IMG/VR virus record: IMGVR_UViG_3300037264_003220
Location: 26,281-90,280 of that record
Reading direction: 5' to 3' (one strand)
From: a virus
Length of the DNA: 64,000 nt
Below the pieces are notes generated by a model, which searched no databases, had not been told where the DNA came from, and saw only the letters and a list, made by a program, of their open reading frames with translations. This document shows, piece after piece, positions 17,811 through 27,362 of this stretch. How positions within the stretch are numbered: position 1 is the first letter of the stretch; the number at the start of each line of letters is the position of its first letter. A program made the translations under genes and the position numbers.

Positions 17811-18694
17811 CAGCACGCCCCTCCTTGTAAATATGGAGCCAACAAGTCTGGCGCTATCAATTGTGGATGTTTATAAGCCAAGTCTGTACGTTCCAGCTCA
17901 TTCATTTCAAAATCCTGATGCGTAATCAGGTCACGTTGAAAATAAGGCGTCACGTTCAAAATTTCAAATCGTCTATTTTCTCGGTCAATCAAAATATCCC
18001 TATCATGCAGTCTAGGCGTCCAAATCGTCCATGACCGTGGAACTCGCTGCTTCCTGAGTCCATACGTCGCCAGTTCTTTCAAAGCTGCCATGTTGTAATA
18101 CCGAACCCTAATTTTGATAGGGTTAAAATAAGTCACTGTGTCGGCGCGACCATAATCTTCTTCTGTGTTGGCATTGATTTCTTTCTGTTGGCGCTTAAAC
18201 AGCCAAAAATCGCCGCCATCCTGCTCCAAAAGCCACATATTTCGGCGCCTTATTTCTTCAAAGAAAAATTTCTGCTGGATGTTGGTCGGATACATGCCGC
18301 TGCGCGATTCAATCGTGACCGTGCTAATTTTTGTCTGTGGGGCTGTGAAAGTCATATTCATATCCCCAAAAGGAGACACGTCAAACGCTGGCAAATTCTC
18401 ATATGTAATCGGATTCGACGGCGGACTTTCACCAAGCAAATTCACCGACGTAACGGAATAATACGGGTCTGTGTCGATAATAATAGGGACATTGCTATCT
18501 AAGAAACTCGTCGACTGAATCAAAGACACATTCAATTTCGTGAAATCACCATACGGCGTATAATTTCGATAAACATTAAATCCGCTCACGCCATTGAGTG
18601 CGTCCCAATAAAGACGCACTTGCGTCTCAGGGAGATTTTGCCCTGTTGCCAACAGATTGCGAGCTATGACGTTACTAGGCGGTACGCATGACAT
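17810..18694 (-). CDS. neck or tail-attachment protein with fibronectin-like N-terminus
   Basis: Translation probably starts at ATG 18694 (MSCVPPSNVIARNL), behind GGAGTTATTGATT; it overlaps the end of the peptidase gene by about 20 bases. Residues ~25-100 look like a fibronectin type III domain (RLYWDALNGVSGFNVYRNYT, YYSVTSVNLLGESPPSNP). The rest is a distinct mixed domain with paired Trp and many Arg (RVPRSWTIWTPRLHDRDILI). Similar Fn-like N-termini occur in the protein at 35.1-35.9 kb, another probable connector. The place before tail terminator and sheath favours a neck or attachment role. No enzyme motif was seen. Confidence 0.45.
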   Translation of the reverse strand: MSCVPPSNVIARNLLATGQNLPETQVRLYWDALNGVSGFNVYRNYTPYGDFTKLNVSLIQSTSFLDSNVPIIIDTDPYYSVTSVNLLGESPPSNPITYENLPAFDVSPFGDMNMTFTAPQTKISTVTIESRSGMYPTNIQQKFFFEEIRRRNMWLLEQDGGDFWLFKRQQKEINANTEEDYGRADTVTYFNPIKIRVRYYNMAALKELATYGLRKQRVPRSWTIWTPRLHDRDILIDRENRRFEILNVTPYFQRDLITHQDFEMNELERTDLAYKHPQLIAPDLLAPYLQGGAC

Positions 18695-19169
18695 AATCAA
18701 TAACTCCACTCGATGCTAATTCATTCGGACTGACCAGTGTCTCTTTCACAGATGTCAATGGGAACCCTGCCTTTTTATAAGCTTCATCAACCCATCCAGA
18801 ACAAACTTGGTGACAATGCAAAAGTCCCATTCTTCCCAAAACCATATCAATAAAGCTGTAATGCTCTCCAATATTCAAATAACACCATGAAATAGCTCGT
18901 GTTTTAATAATGTCTCCACACATGGGTCGATAAATAACTTTCGCTCTTATATCATCAGCGATGAATCGAAATCGTGGGCGCGGCCACACCATTTCAACCG
19001 CTAAATCAGGCTCGGTACTCACCATCGCCACATGTGTATACCCTGGATAAGTCATCTTCCCCATCTCGCCACCAATCTTCTGAAGCCAGGAAAATATTCG
19101 ATGTTTCCAATTCCCATCATCTGGATAAAAAATCAAATCTCCTGGCTTCAAAATACTCACTGCGTTCAT
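18675..19169 (-). CDS. permuted NlpC/P60 (YiiX-like) papain-fold cysteine peptidase
   Basis: Starting at ATG 19169 (MNAVSILKPGDLIFYPDD), the product is 164 residues. It shows the circularly permuted papain-fold order: LKPGDLIFY, then YTHVAMVS with His46, AVEMVWPRPRF with Glu59, and HCHQVCSGWV with candidate nucleophile Cys123. This family cleaves amide or peptide bonds, often in peptidoglycan. Inside a tail operon it could be a virion-associated cell-wall hydrolase or serve lysis. Its start overlaps the previous stop by ATGA. The catalytic assignment rests on motifs, and the substrate is unknown. Confidence 0.75.
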   Translation of the reverse strand: MNAVSILKPGDLIFYPDDGNWKHRIFSWLQKIGGEMGKMTYPGYTHVAMVSTEPDLAVEMVWPRPRFRFIADDIRAKVIYRPMCGDIIKTRAISWCYLNIGEHYSFIDMVLGRMGLLHCHQVCSGWVDEAYKKAGFPLTSVKETLVSPNELASSGVIDYVMRTA

Positions 19170-19807
19170 TGAAAAAATTCCGTTAAAATATTGAAATATT
19201 TTATTTCTGTCGCGCTTAGTCCATTCGGACAATAACAATGAACCCGAAGTTTCATATATGTCGGGAATGCCATTGATTCATCACTAAGAAAGCTTAATTG
19301 AACTCCTGATGCAGTGTGAACATTCTGAATCATATTTGGCATCAACATTTGGTCTGTTGGATTCATTAAAACGTCGGCGCTAATGTAATCATTTTCGTCA
19401 TTAAAGTTTGAATAAAGATGCCCGCCACGGAAATAAACCGTTGCAGGCCAAGACAAATCTACAAATGAATATGTCATTCCTGGCGCCACAATTGCTTGAA
19501 ATCCTTTCCATTTGTTGTAAGTATTTGCAGGCTGCGGAGAAATGGATACCCTAGCGGGGCGCCCAACCCCTGCGCGAATAATCAAAGATTGATTAAATGA
19601 AGCCATGTAATTATTCTCGAATTCCGTAGCATCTGGATTCGCACTTCCGTCAATTAATTTAGGCAAATCGTATTGCCAATTAATGCCATTAGAGTCAGGC
19701 CCAACGAGACGGTAAGAGCTACCAATATCAACATACTGATTGGTAAGTCCTTTAGAAATAATGCAGAGATTTTTAAAGTCAGCCCACGTTTTAATTATTA
19801 ATTCCAT
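19166..19807 (-). CDS. virion-associated protein of unknown function
   Basis: The ATG at 19807 (MELIIKTWADFKNL) shares a base with the fibre gene's stop and follows GGAGGAAGTTTA; the upstream GTG-type extension is unlikely. The 213-residue protein has strand-rich segments (VGRPARVSISPQPANTYNKW, ATVYFRGGHLYSNFNDENDY) and aromatic residues typical of small receptor-binding or capping domains. It directly follows the coiled-coil fibre protein and may form its tip or adaptor. I do not recognise the family. Confidence 0.5.
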   Translation of the reverse strand: MELIIKTWADFKNLCIISKGLTNQYVDIGSSYRLVGPDSNGINWQYDLPKLIDGSANPDATEFENNYMASFNQSLIIRAGVGRPARVSISPQPANTYNKWKGFQAIVAPGMTYSFVDLSWPATVYFRGGHLYSNFNDENDYISADVLMNPTDQMLMPNMIQNVHTASGVQLSFLSDESMAFPTYMKLRVHCYCPNGLSATEIKYFNILTEFFQ

Positions 19808-22800
19808 TAAACTTCCTCCACCCATTCCACAACATAACTAAAGTTCCCACCTGTAACGGTGACTCCATTAAAGTTGACGGCTACCCCTTCTCCCGCGCCG
19901 CGCAAAGTAATAGCTTTATCTGGTTTAAGAGCCAAAAATAAATCATAAGGCGGAGAAGTCGTAGCGCCAGATGAGCCAGGTGCGACAGCTGGAATCATCA
20001 TGCGGTATGACGCTGTTGTCCCGACTGCCGCGCCAAGCCCAGTCGGATTAGCCGTATAAGAACGAACTGTTGCCGTGGCTGCCGCATCTGTCGAATCATG
20101 CGAGACAGCTGTTTGCAAAGCAGATGTCCCACCCGTGTTCACGGCGGAACGTTTAATTAAACGCACATCTTCAATGCTTTGAGTTGTTTGCGAACCAGAT
20201 ATGGCAATTCGCATAATGCGAATAGTTTTTGTTGCAGACCCATAAATCGTAAACACATCTGTTGCTGTTGCCGCAGAAGCAATGCTGGGAGCAGAAGCGG
20301 AATACGTAACTTGTTCTGACGTGCCTTGCAAAGCAACCTTTAAACTGCCCGCTTGCGTCAATGCTCGCGGTAACGCTTCAACAACTGGGCACAGCGCAGT
20401 CAATAATCTCAAATAAGTTGTCGCTATCGCTCCATTATTCGTTACCAATATTCTGAAATATAAACACACGGCTTGAAATGTCCTGCCGTCTCCAATTCCA
20501 GCTCGCGGAGTGAATGAATCAACAATATCCCAATTAACATTGTCGGTTGATTGTTGAACTTGAATAGTGCAATCCTGGCTCGCAATGAAATTAATTTGTA
20601 TCCCAGAAATTCCTACAGTTGTTTCACCAGCGCCTGTAAAAGTAGCCCCAGCAGCCAAATTTGCAGTAGAGTTATTAGATTGAGATGTTTCAACATCCTG
20701 AGTAATGCCAACAGCTAAATAACGATTGTTGTTCCGAACTATCCCTTCCATATACCCAACGCCATCTGTCACTCGAACAGGCAAATAATTTAAAGCAGAA
20801 AGCGTTAAACCATTTACAAGTGTCAAGTTTTCAGGAATCGCTGTTTGGTCTGCGGCAACGACAACAGGTAAAGACCCGCTCATTGCTTTTTGCCCATTTG
20901 TAAGACCAATAACGGCAGACGAAACAATGGTGGTAAGTTGACTGACCTGCTGCGATTCATAAAGTTGAATCGTCGTCAATTGAGACACTTCAAGTGCCAC
21001 GGCAGCATTCAAATTACTTAACTGCGTTATCTCTTGAGACATTAAAACATTGGCTGTTAATCCATTTACGACCTGTTGACTATTGGACGAATTCAATGTG
21101 CTGAGTTGGGCAACTTCTTGAGCCAATGTCGTATTGATTGTCGTTAATTGAGTTATTTCTAAAACTACGGCAGCGTTAAGATTTGAAAGCTCAGTGACTT
21201 CTTGACTCGATAAAACTATTTGAGCCGCTTGAGCTGACGCCGTTGCCACGGAAGTATTAAGAGTTGACAATTGAGCCACTTGTTGACTTTCATAAAGTTG
21301 GATGGTTGTGAGCTGCCCCACTTCAACGGACACAGCCATATTTAAGTTAGAAAGTTGAGTAATTTGTTGAGAAACAAGAATATTTTCAGCACTCTCAAAA
21401 CCAGTGTTTGAAATAATTTGAGATAGCTGAGAGACCTCTTGAGCCAACAAAGAGACCTGGTTATCGCTGGACGTGTTCAATGTTGAAAGCTGAGCAACCT
21501 CTTGGACTAAAGTCGTATTGACAGTCGTTAATTGAGAAACCTCTAAAGCAACGGCTAAATTGAGATTGGTTAATTGATTAACCTGTTGAACCATCAAATA
21601 AACATCCGAATCTGGCGTCGTCAAAAGTTGTGATAACTGAGAAACTTCTTGCGCTCCATATAATTGCAATGTCGATAATTGAGTTATCTCCTGAGATAAA
21701 TAGGGACGAGTGTCGATTGATGGAGACCCCGTATTGGTCATAATCTGAGACAACTGAGAAATTTCCTGGGAGCCGTATAGTTCAAGCGTTGTCATTTGAG
21801 TCACAACGTTTGACAGCCTGGCATCAATCGAAGTCAATTGCGAAACCTGTTGAGCCTCGTAAATTCCAATCGTGGTCAGTTGAGCCACTTCCAGAGAAAC
21901 AGACACCTCAAGATTGCTGAGTTGACCAACTTGCTGAGCGCCATAAAGCTCAAGCGTTGATAATTGAGTTATTTCCTGAGCTAAATAAGGGCGAATGTCG
22001 ACTTGAGAAACGCCAGTGTTGGCGATAATTTGAGAAAGCTGCCCTACCTCTTGAACCAATAAAGTTGTCTGAGCATCTTGTTTATTTTGAACTTGCGTAA
22101 GCTGTCCGACCTGCTGCGATTCATAAAGTTCGATTGTCGTTAATTGAGTAACGACAGTGGACAGGCGCCCATCAATACTGGTCAATTGCGCGACCTGTTC
22201 GTACTCATACAGACCGATAGTCGTCAATTGACTAACTTCTAAAACAACGGAAACATTCAAATCGTTGAGTTGTGAGATTTGTTGAGAGCCATAAAATTCA
22301 ATCGTGGAAAGCTGAGAAACTTGCTGATTTAAGATGGGCCTCGTATCAATATCGGCTACGCCAGTGTTGGTGATAATTTGACTTAATTGTGAAATTTCAT
22401 GAGATAATAATACGGTCTGGTCTTGCTGGTTTGTTTCGACCTGAGAAAGTTGAGCAACCTGTTGATTGGCGACAACAACAATATTGGTTAAACCGTCTTG
22501 AAGTGATTCTGTTGTAGATTTAATTTTGTCGAAAGTTTGAGTAAATCCATCGGCAATGGTGGCGATAGAAACGCGATTCAATAATTCCAATTCATCCGTA
22601 TTAAGATTTATGCTGTCGACGTTAATAGACAGCCCAGCCAATGATTGCAGGATGCTTAACTGAGTCGCTTCTGTAGAAACGCGAATTTGAATATCGGACA
22701 ATTGACCGACTTCTTGAGTCAATAATAAAGATATGTCACTTAATTGACTGACTTGCTGAATCGTCCCAGTAGTTTCGACCGCTATTTTATTAAGCGCATC

Positions 22801-22917
22801 CGAATCTTCCTGAGATAAATTGACAGTGCCTACTCTCGCCGATATTTCTCTGCCAGTTGTGCCGTCGGCATTATGAATATTGACATCGTTGCCGCCTGTT
22901 ATTCCACCAAAACTCAT
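19807..22917 (-). CDS. long coiled-coil fibre protein with 14-residue repeats
   Basis: The ATG at 22917 (MSFGGITGGNDVNIHN) overlaps the upstream stop by ATGA and follows GGAGG, giving 1036 residues. After a ~55-residue head, about 33 units of the form Q-L-S/T-x-L/I follow, most exactly 14 residues apart (two heptads), for example QLSNLEVSVSLEVA. Units of 21 and 25 residues with an N-T-G or D-x-R-P loop occur between them. This predicts a very long, interrupted trimeric or dimeric coiled coil. The last ~330 residues are globular and beta-rich (CTIQVQQSTDNVNWDIVDSF), likely the tip. It probably forms a long tail or head fibre together with its upstream paralogue. Confidence 0.75.
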   Translation of the reverse strand: MSFGGITGGNDVNIHNADGTTGREISARVGTVNLSQEDSDALNKIAVETTGTIQQVSQLSDISLLLTQEVGQLSDIQIRVSTEATQLSILQSLAGLSINVDSINLNTDELELLNRVSIATIADGFTQTFDKIKSTTESLQDGLTNIVVVANQQVAQLSQVETNQQDQTVLLSHEISQLSQIITNTGVADIDTRPILNQQVSQLSTIEFYGSQQISQLNDLNVSVVLEVSQLTTIGLYEYEQVAQLTSIDGRLSTVVTQLTTIELYESQQVGQLTQVQNKQDAQTTLLVQEVGQLSQIIANTGVSQVDIRPYLAQEITQLSTLELYGAQQVGQLSNLEVSVSLEVAQLTTIGIYEAQQVSQLTSIDARLSNVVTQMTTLELYGSQEISQLSQIMTNTGSPSIDTRPYLSQEITQLSTLQLYGAQEVSQLSQLLTTPDSDVYLMVQQVNQLTNLNLAVALEVSQLTTVNTTLVQEVAQLSTLNTSSDNQVSLLAQEVSQLSQIISNTGFESAENILVSQQITQLSNLNMAVSVEVGQLTTIQLYESQQVAQLSTLNTSVATASAQAAQIVLSSQEVTELSNLNAAVVLEITQLTTINTTLAQEVAQLSTLNSSNSQQVVNGLTANVLMSQEITQLSNLNAAVALEVSQLTTIQLYESQQVSQLTTIVSSAVIGLTNGQKAMSGSLPVVVAADQTAIPENLTLVNGLTLSALNYLPVRVTDGVGYMEGIVRNNNRYLAVGITQDVETSQSNNSTANLAAGATFTGAGETTVGISGIQINFIASQDCTIQVQQSTDNVNWDIVDSFTPRAGIGDGRTFQAVCLYFRILVTNNGAIATTYLRLLTALCPVVEALPRALTQAGSLKVALQGTSEQVTYSASAPSIASAATATDVFTIYGSATKTIRIMRIAISGSQTTQSIEDVRLIKRSAVNTGGTSALQTAVSHDSTDAAATATVRSYTANPTGLGAAVGTTASYRMMIPAVAPGSSGATTSPPYDLFLALKPDKAITLRGAGEGVAVNFNGVTVTGGNFSYVVEWVEEV
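20926..22746 (-). repeat. 14-residue (42-base) coiled-coil repeat array
   Basis: The coding region repeats a unit of 42 bases, seen on the plus strand as variants of a sequence with TTGAGTTATTTC or TTGAGAAACTTC cores. The protein period is 14, with conserved Q-L-S/T at positions 1-3, hydrophobic residues at 5 and 13, and E/Q-V/I-S/T/A/G at the end. Longer units add 7 or 11 residues. Units are degenerate at DNA level but well kept in protein, so selection acts on the coiled coil. Confidence 0.75.
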
Positions 22918-24191
22918 ACGGTTCCTCCATTTGCATAAATCTGCAAATTCGTCGTCACTGTAGTTGTGACGTATATTTTTTCCGCGTTCTGCCAATTAAA
23001 ATCAAATTGACCCTTAAACACGGGAATCGGCGTACTCAATGTTGAATTAAATTTCACAGATACTGGCTGCGACACCGACAAATAAACATCCTGCATCCGT
23101 GCGCCAAAATCATAAAGAACGTCCGTTAATCCAGCTGCCTGAGTCGCCTCATTTACATAATACTTTCCATGAGGCGAAGCGATAGTGACACTAACAGAAA
23201 GCCCTTCCAAAGTTTGCAGGACGCTCAACTGCGTCACTTCTTGATTTAACGTCGTTGAACTAAAGTTGAAACACAGTCCCTGCAAATCTTGAAGGATGCT
23301 CAACTGCGTCACTTCCTGAGCCAAAGAAGGAGCGTCAAAATTGATGCACAATCCTTCCAACTCTTGAAGAATACTCAGTTGCGTCGTTTCTTGAGCCAAT
23401 GCCGGAGAGTCAAATGTCAATCCTTGCAGCTGGCTTAAAATACTAAGCTGAGTGACCTCAGTTGAAACACGAATTTGAATATCTGAAAGTTGAGTCACTT
23501 CTTGAGATAAAAGACTCTCAACGCTTAAAGACTGTTGACGAATAAGACTCTCCAATGTGCTCAACTGCGTCACTTCCTGGGCGACCAAAGTAATAATATT
23601 GGTCAACCCTTCGAGCAGCTCAAGCTTCATGTCAGTCAATCCGTCTTGAATGGAGATAGTGGACGATTGCATGGTCGCCAACATGAGCGTTATTCCATCG
23701 GCAACCGTGGCAGTGTTAAGCCTCATCAATAATTCAAGCTCGTCCGTGTTGACATCAATCTTCCCAATATTGATGCACAGCCCGTTTAAGGCACTTATAA
23801 TGTTTGTCATGCCTTCGCTATTGGAAACAATCAGCTTATCCAAAAGCGCAATTTGTGTAAGCTGGCTAGATTCCTGAGCCAACGTCGGACTTTCAACGCT
23901 CAGGCTCCACATCCCATCCGCATTTGGTAATGCTTCAAGGTCATGCTTTAACCCTTGAGTGTCAATTCCCTGAATAATAACTTTGCCAATGGTGATTGGC
24001 GGCAGCGAAATTTCCGTATTAACCGTCAGCGCGTATTGGTCTGTGGTTCCGTCGACCAACGCAACTTGCAGCGGGACAATCACTCCATCAGAGCGCTGCC
24101 CCGCCAATACAGAAACCCATTCCGAGTCTGCGCTCCTCGGAAAGTGTTTCTTATTGAGATTCGGATGCCATTCAGGGAATGTTTCTGACAA
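22914..24191 (-). CDS. fibre protein with shorter coiled-coil repeat region
   Basis: This 425-residue protein probably starts at TTG 24191, with AGGAG 9 bases before it, since no ATG is near. It begins MSETFPEWHPNLNKKHFPRS. The middle (about 95-330) carries the same Q-E-V-T-Q-L-S-x-L-x repeat as its larger neighbour but with spacings of about 24-25 residues (LAQEVTQLSILQDLQGL). A shared block (KIDVNTDELELL and the like) shows common ancestry with the next gene. The C-terminus is beta-structured (YVTTTVTTNLQIYANGGTV). It overlaps the larger fibre gene by ATGA, so the two are likely co-translated parts of one fibre. Confidence 0.7.
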   Translation of the reverse strand: MSETFPEWHPNLNKKHFPRSADSEWVSVLAGQRSDGVIVPLQVALVDGTTDQYALTVNTEISLPPITIGKVIIQGIDTQGLKHDLEALPNADGMWSLSVESPTLAQESSQLTQIALLDKLIVSNSEGMTNIISALNGLCINIGKIDVNTDELELLMRLNTATVADGITLMLATMQSSTISIQDGLTDMKLELLEGLTNIITLVAQEVTQLSTLESLIRQQSLSVESLLSQEVTQLSDIQIRVSTEVTQLSILSQLQGLTFDSPALAQETTQLSILQELEGLCINFDAPSLAQEVTQLSILQDLQGLCFNFSSTTLNQEVTQLSVLQTLEGLSVSVTIASPHGKYYVNEATQAAGLTDVLYDFGARMQDVYLSVSQPVSVKFNSTLSTPIPVFKGQFDFNWQNAEKIYVTTTVTTNLQIYANGGTV

Positions 24192-24192
24192 T

Positions 24193-26652
24193 TTAGGCTA
24201 CTCCTGCTGGTTCAAGTTTTTGCTGTTGAATCTTTTGAAGCATGGCGTCAGTAGCCTTCAAGTTATCTTCGATTTTTTTAACATGAGACGAATGGCTATT
24301 GGAACTAATAGCTTCTTTGGCTTTCACAAAAGCGTCTTTCGCTTCCACGTATTTACCTTTGTTGAAAAGAATGACTCCGATATCGTTCCAGGCTCCCCAC
24401 AGTTTCGGGTCAAGCTCCACCGTCTTTTGATACAACACAAAAGCTTCGTCATATTTTTTGTTGTGATAAAGATGAATCGCGCGAATAAAATAAGGACGTG
24501 GGTCTTTGGGAGTCAGTTCACACTGGCGCTCCGCCAAAGCGTAATACCAGTCATGCTTGGCTGTCAAAGAATGCTTCTCTTTCAAATATCCGAAGTGGTA
24601 AAGAGGAACCTGCGTTCGCACTATGTTTACCTTTCTTGATTTCCCCATCTCAGCCAAGCTATCGTCAATGTCCTCATGAACGAGCCGCGTGTAAAATATG
24701 CGCGGGTCATTCACGAACATGCGTAGCGTCTCTGACAAAACCCAATTGGCATCCCACCCATTCTCGAATGGATTGGCTTGGTAATTCCGAATCGGAACCA
24801 AATAAGCGTCGACGTTCTCTACTTGCGCCAATTTCCATACATTTAAAAGATGGTCTTTAGGCACGATTTCGTCTGCATCAAGCCTCAAAATCCATGGTTT
24901 TGTACAGGCTCTTATGGCAGCGTTCCGTGGCTCTGAAAAGCCCTTAGACGGGATATCCCATGGAAACTCGACAACGCGGGCGCCCAGAGACTTGGCAATT
25001 TCTATGGTCTTATCCGTGCTGCCTGTGTCGCACACCACAACCTCATCTACAATAGGCAGGGCGCTTTGAATTGCCTGCGCTATGTTCTTTTCCTCATTCT
25101 TAGCCATGATAGATAGACTGATTTGGTTATAGCGAGGCAGTTTAGACCGCCAATCCTTAAATTTCGTTATTTCGTCAGCCAAACGCTTTTCTTCTTCTTC
25201 GGCTCGTTTAGCTTTCACCTCTGGGGACTCAACCAAGTTCTCCGGCTTCTCCAAATGGTCAGGAGTGAAATATGTGTCAGCCCAGAGCTTATAGCCTGCG
25301 CACATCGCACGCACACAGAAATCCCTGTCTTCGCCGCGAACGTTGCTGGGGAGGTTTTGAACGCGGCTGTATCCAACGCCACGGCTGATAGGCTCTCTGC
25401 CAATCAAGGTGCAGGCGCCGAGACCTCCAACAGGATACGTCCCAGGGCGTTTTAACATGGATAGGAACTCAGCATTGATTTCATACCCGCCACGAATCCA
25501 CACATTGGGGAGTGGCTGCGCATCTTTATGTCCCCAAGTTGCCCAAAATACTTCGGACACGATAGGGCGCTCCAGACCAACCAAATGCTTAAGCAAGCGC
25601 GGGTGTTTCATCACGATATCCGAATCCACCATGAACACGGCTTCGGATTGGAATCTATCTAAAGAGCCAAGCACGCGATTACGCATGAAAGCCATATTCG
25701 CCAGCTTCTGGTCTTCCCAGGAATGCTCTTTATCGCTGGCGTTCCCAAAATTAATGGTCTCTATTTCAACAAGCTTGTAAACCTTGTCTTTGCTCTCTGC
25801 CCACTTCTTCAATATCTCAAACGTGCCATCCTGAGAGTCATTGACGATAAAATAGAAGCTCAATTTTTCCTTTGGGTAATCCAGCAAGTCCATCCCAGCC
25901 AAAAATTTATCAATGACCCATTCACGGTTGCGAACCAATGAAGCCACGACAATGTTGGGCCATTCAATTTCATTTCTGAATGGCTTTAATTGAGCTGGCT
26001 TAAATATGCTATGGGCGTGCTCAAGATTGATGCCAGTCGCTCTCTGCAAGTAAAACTCATATTTACGTTCTTTATCTTTATCGTCAGCCCATCCCCAATG
26101 ATTCAAAAACAAATCAGAGCGAGCCATGCCGCGCATTGATTGAGACACGTAAGACGGCACGCACCCGCAATGAATGTTGCCAGCGTACCCAAATGGTTTA
26201 TCCTGATAACGGAACAAACGCGTAATCAGAGGACTCCAATAGCCATCTGTGCGATATTCGGTTTCATTCCACATGTCCAATAAGCGAACCGAGTACCAGT
26301 CATATTCCGTGGTCTTGATAAGCTCAGGCAATTCTTTAATAAAGCTGTCACTGAAGGTTTCATCGGCATCCTGACTGATTATCCAATCACCGTCTTTGGC
26401 GAAGCTTTTAGTCATCTCCCATTGCGTATTGCGTAGTTTGGATTCGTCTATTCCAAACATGGATTGCTCATATTGAGACGTGAAAAATTTGACCTTGGGA
26501 TACGACCGACACAATGATTCAGTCTTCCCGCCGTCATCGCTCTTGTCATCTAAAACAAGAATCAGGTCGGCAAACGCTGACGCGTTGTCAAGCATCCGCT
26601 TCAAATATCTCTCGCTTTCATTTCTTACCAACAGTTGAACTATGACACTCAT
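24193..26652 (-). CDS. three-module family 2-like glycosyltransferase with TPR tail
   Basis: This 819-residue protein looks like three nucleotide-sugar glycosyltransferase modules in a row. Module 1 (1-~235) has LVRNESERYLKRML, LDDKSDDGG and SQDADETF. Module 2 (~235-455) has NIVVASLVRNREWVIDKF, VNDSQDGT and the DxD-type MVDSDIVM. Module 3 (~495-700) has SLSIMAKNEEKNIAQAIQSA, CDTGSTDKT and LRLDADEIV. The C-terminus (~715-790) has tetratricopeptide-like helices (YDEAFVLYQKTVELDP). Module 1 is a close paralogue of the single-module protein next to it. Cytoplasmic glycosylation of virion fibres or host surface glycans is inferred from its position before the fibre genes. Confidence 0.82.
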   Translation of the reverse strand: MSVIVQLLVRNESERYLKRMLDNASAFADLILVLDDKSDDGGKTESLCRSYPKVKFFTSQYEQSMFGIDESKLRNTQWEMTKSFAKDGDWIISQDADETFSDSFIKELPELIKTTEYDWYSVRLLDMWNETEYRTDGYWSPLITRLFRYQDKPFGYAGNIHCGCVPSYVSQSMRGMARSDLFLNHWGWADDKDKERKYEFYLQRATGINLEHAHSIFKPAQLKPFRNEIEWPNIVVASLVRNREWVIDKFLAGMDLLDYPKEKLSFYFIVNDSQDGTFEILKKWAESKDKVYKLVEIETINFGNASDKEHSWEDQKLANMAFMRNRVLGSLDRFQSEAVFMVDSDIVMKHPRLLKHLVGLERPIVSEVFWATWGHKDAQPLPNVWIRGGYEINAEFLSMLKRPGTYPVGGLGACTLIGREPISRGVGYSRVQNLPSNVRGEDRDFCVRAMCAGYKLWADTYFTPDHLEKPENLVESPEVKAKRAEEEEKRLADEITKFKDWRSKLPRYNQISLSIMAKNEEKNIAQAIQSALPIVDEVVVCDTGSTDKTIEIAKSLGARVVEFPWDIPSKGFSEPRNAAIRACTKPWILRLDADEIVPKDHLLNVWKLAQVENVDAYLVPIRNYQANPFENGWDANWVLSETLRMFVNDPRIFYTRLVHEDIDDSLAEMGKSRKVNIVRTQVPLYHFGYLKEKHSLTAKHDWYYALAERQCELTPKDPRPYFIRAIHLYHNKKYDEAFVLYQKTVELDPKLWGAWNDIGVILFNKGKYVEAKDAFVKAKEAISSNSHSSHVKKIEDNLKATDAMLQKIQQQKLEPAGVA

Positions 26653-27362
26653 TTTAAGTCTCCTTTCATTTTTTCGATTTTCAATTCCTCTAATATCACT
26701 GACGTGGTTACTGATTTGGCATGTTCCAAATCAAAACCAACTGCTCTACCGTCGAGATAAAATTTTTGTTTAGCCAGTCTCTTGGCTTCGTCCGCCCAGC
26801 CCCAATGAATAATTTTCACGTCACGTCGCTCTATGCCATTGTGACTTTGCAAGATGTATTGCGGCAACAATGGAATATGATTAACGCCAGCGGGCAAATT
26901 TGCTGGTTCATCTTGATATCTAAAAAATATCTCTTTGACCGGAGACCACATGCCGTCCACGCGAAAATGTGTTGGCGACCACATGTCTAAAATTCTGAAT
27001 CTATACCAGTCATAAATTCCTTTGGTTAGGTCGTCGACGACCTGAGCAAATGATTTATCCATTTCTTCGTCGGCGTCAAGAACGAGAATCCAGTCGCCCT
27101 TCTTCGCCACTTCACGAACTTTCTCCCATTGGACTTCACGCAACTTCGGTTCATTGATAGGGTACATGGACACATCAAACGAGGATTCATGAAAAATAAC
27201 TTTTGGGTATGATTTAAAGAGAAACTTTGTCGCGCCTCCGTCGTTGCTTTTATCATCCAGTACCACAAAAGAATCAACAATGTCTCGAACGGATTCCAAC
27301 ACTCGCTCAATATAAGGCGAATGGGCTTCGTTCTTCACTATCATAGTGGCTATAATCGACAT
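26649..27362 (-). CDS. single-module family 2-like glycosyltransferase
   Basis: This 237-residue GT-A-type glycosyltransferase domain has MSIIATMIVKNEAHSPYIE, the sugar-nucleotide motif VVLDDKSNDGG and the DxD motif in WILVLDADEEM. It aligns along its length with module 1 of the downstream three-module protein, including KLREVQWEKV / KLRNTQWEM and DWYRFRILDMWSPT. The two therefore arose by duplication. It starts right after the methyltransferase stop and overlaps the next gene by ATGA. Donor and acceptor are unknown. Confidence 0.82.
   Translation of the reverse strand: MSIIATMIVKNEAHSPYIERVLESVRDIVDSFVVLDDKSNDGGATKFLFKSYPKVIFHESSFDVSMYPINEPKLREVQWEKVREVAKKGDWILVLDADEEMDKSFAQVVDDLTKGIYDWYRFRILDMWSPTHFRVDGMWSPVKEIFFRYQDEPANLPAGVNHIPLLPQYILQSHNGIERRDVKIIHWGWADEAKRLAKQKFYLDGRAVGFDLEHAKSVTTSVILEELKIEKMKGDLK

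Noticed and set aside
20926-22746. CRISPR array suggested by 42-base periodicity
   Set aside because: The repeats are degenerate, lie in one long open frame, and encode a regular coiled-coil unit; there are no unique spacers.
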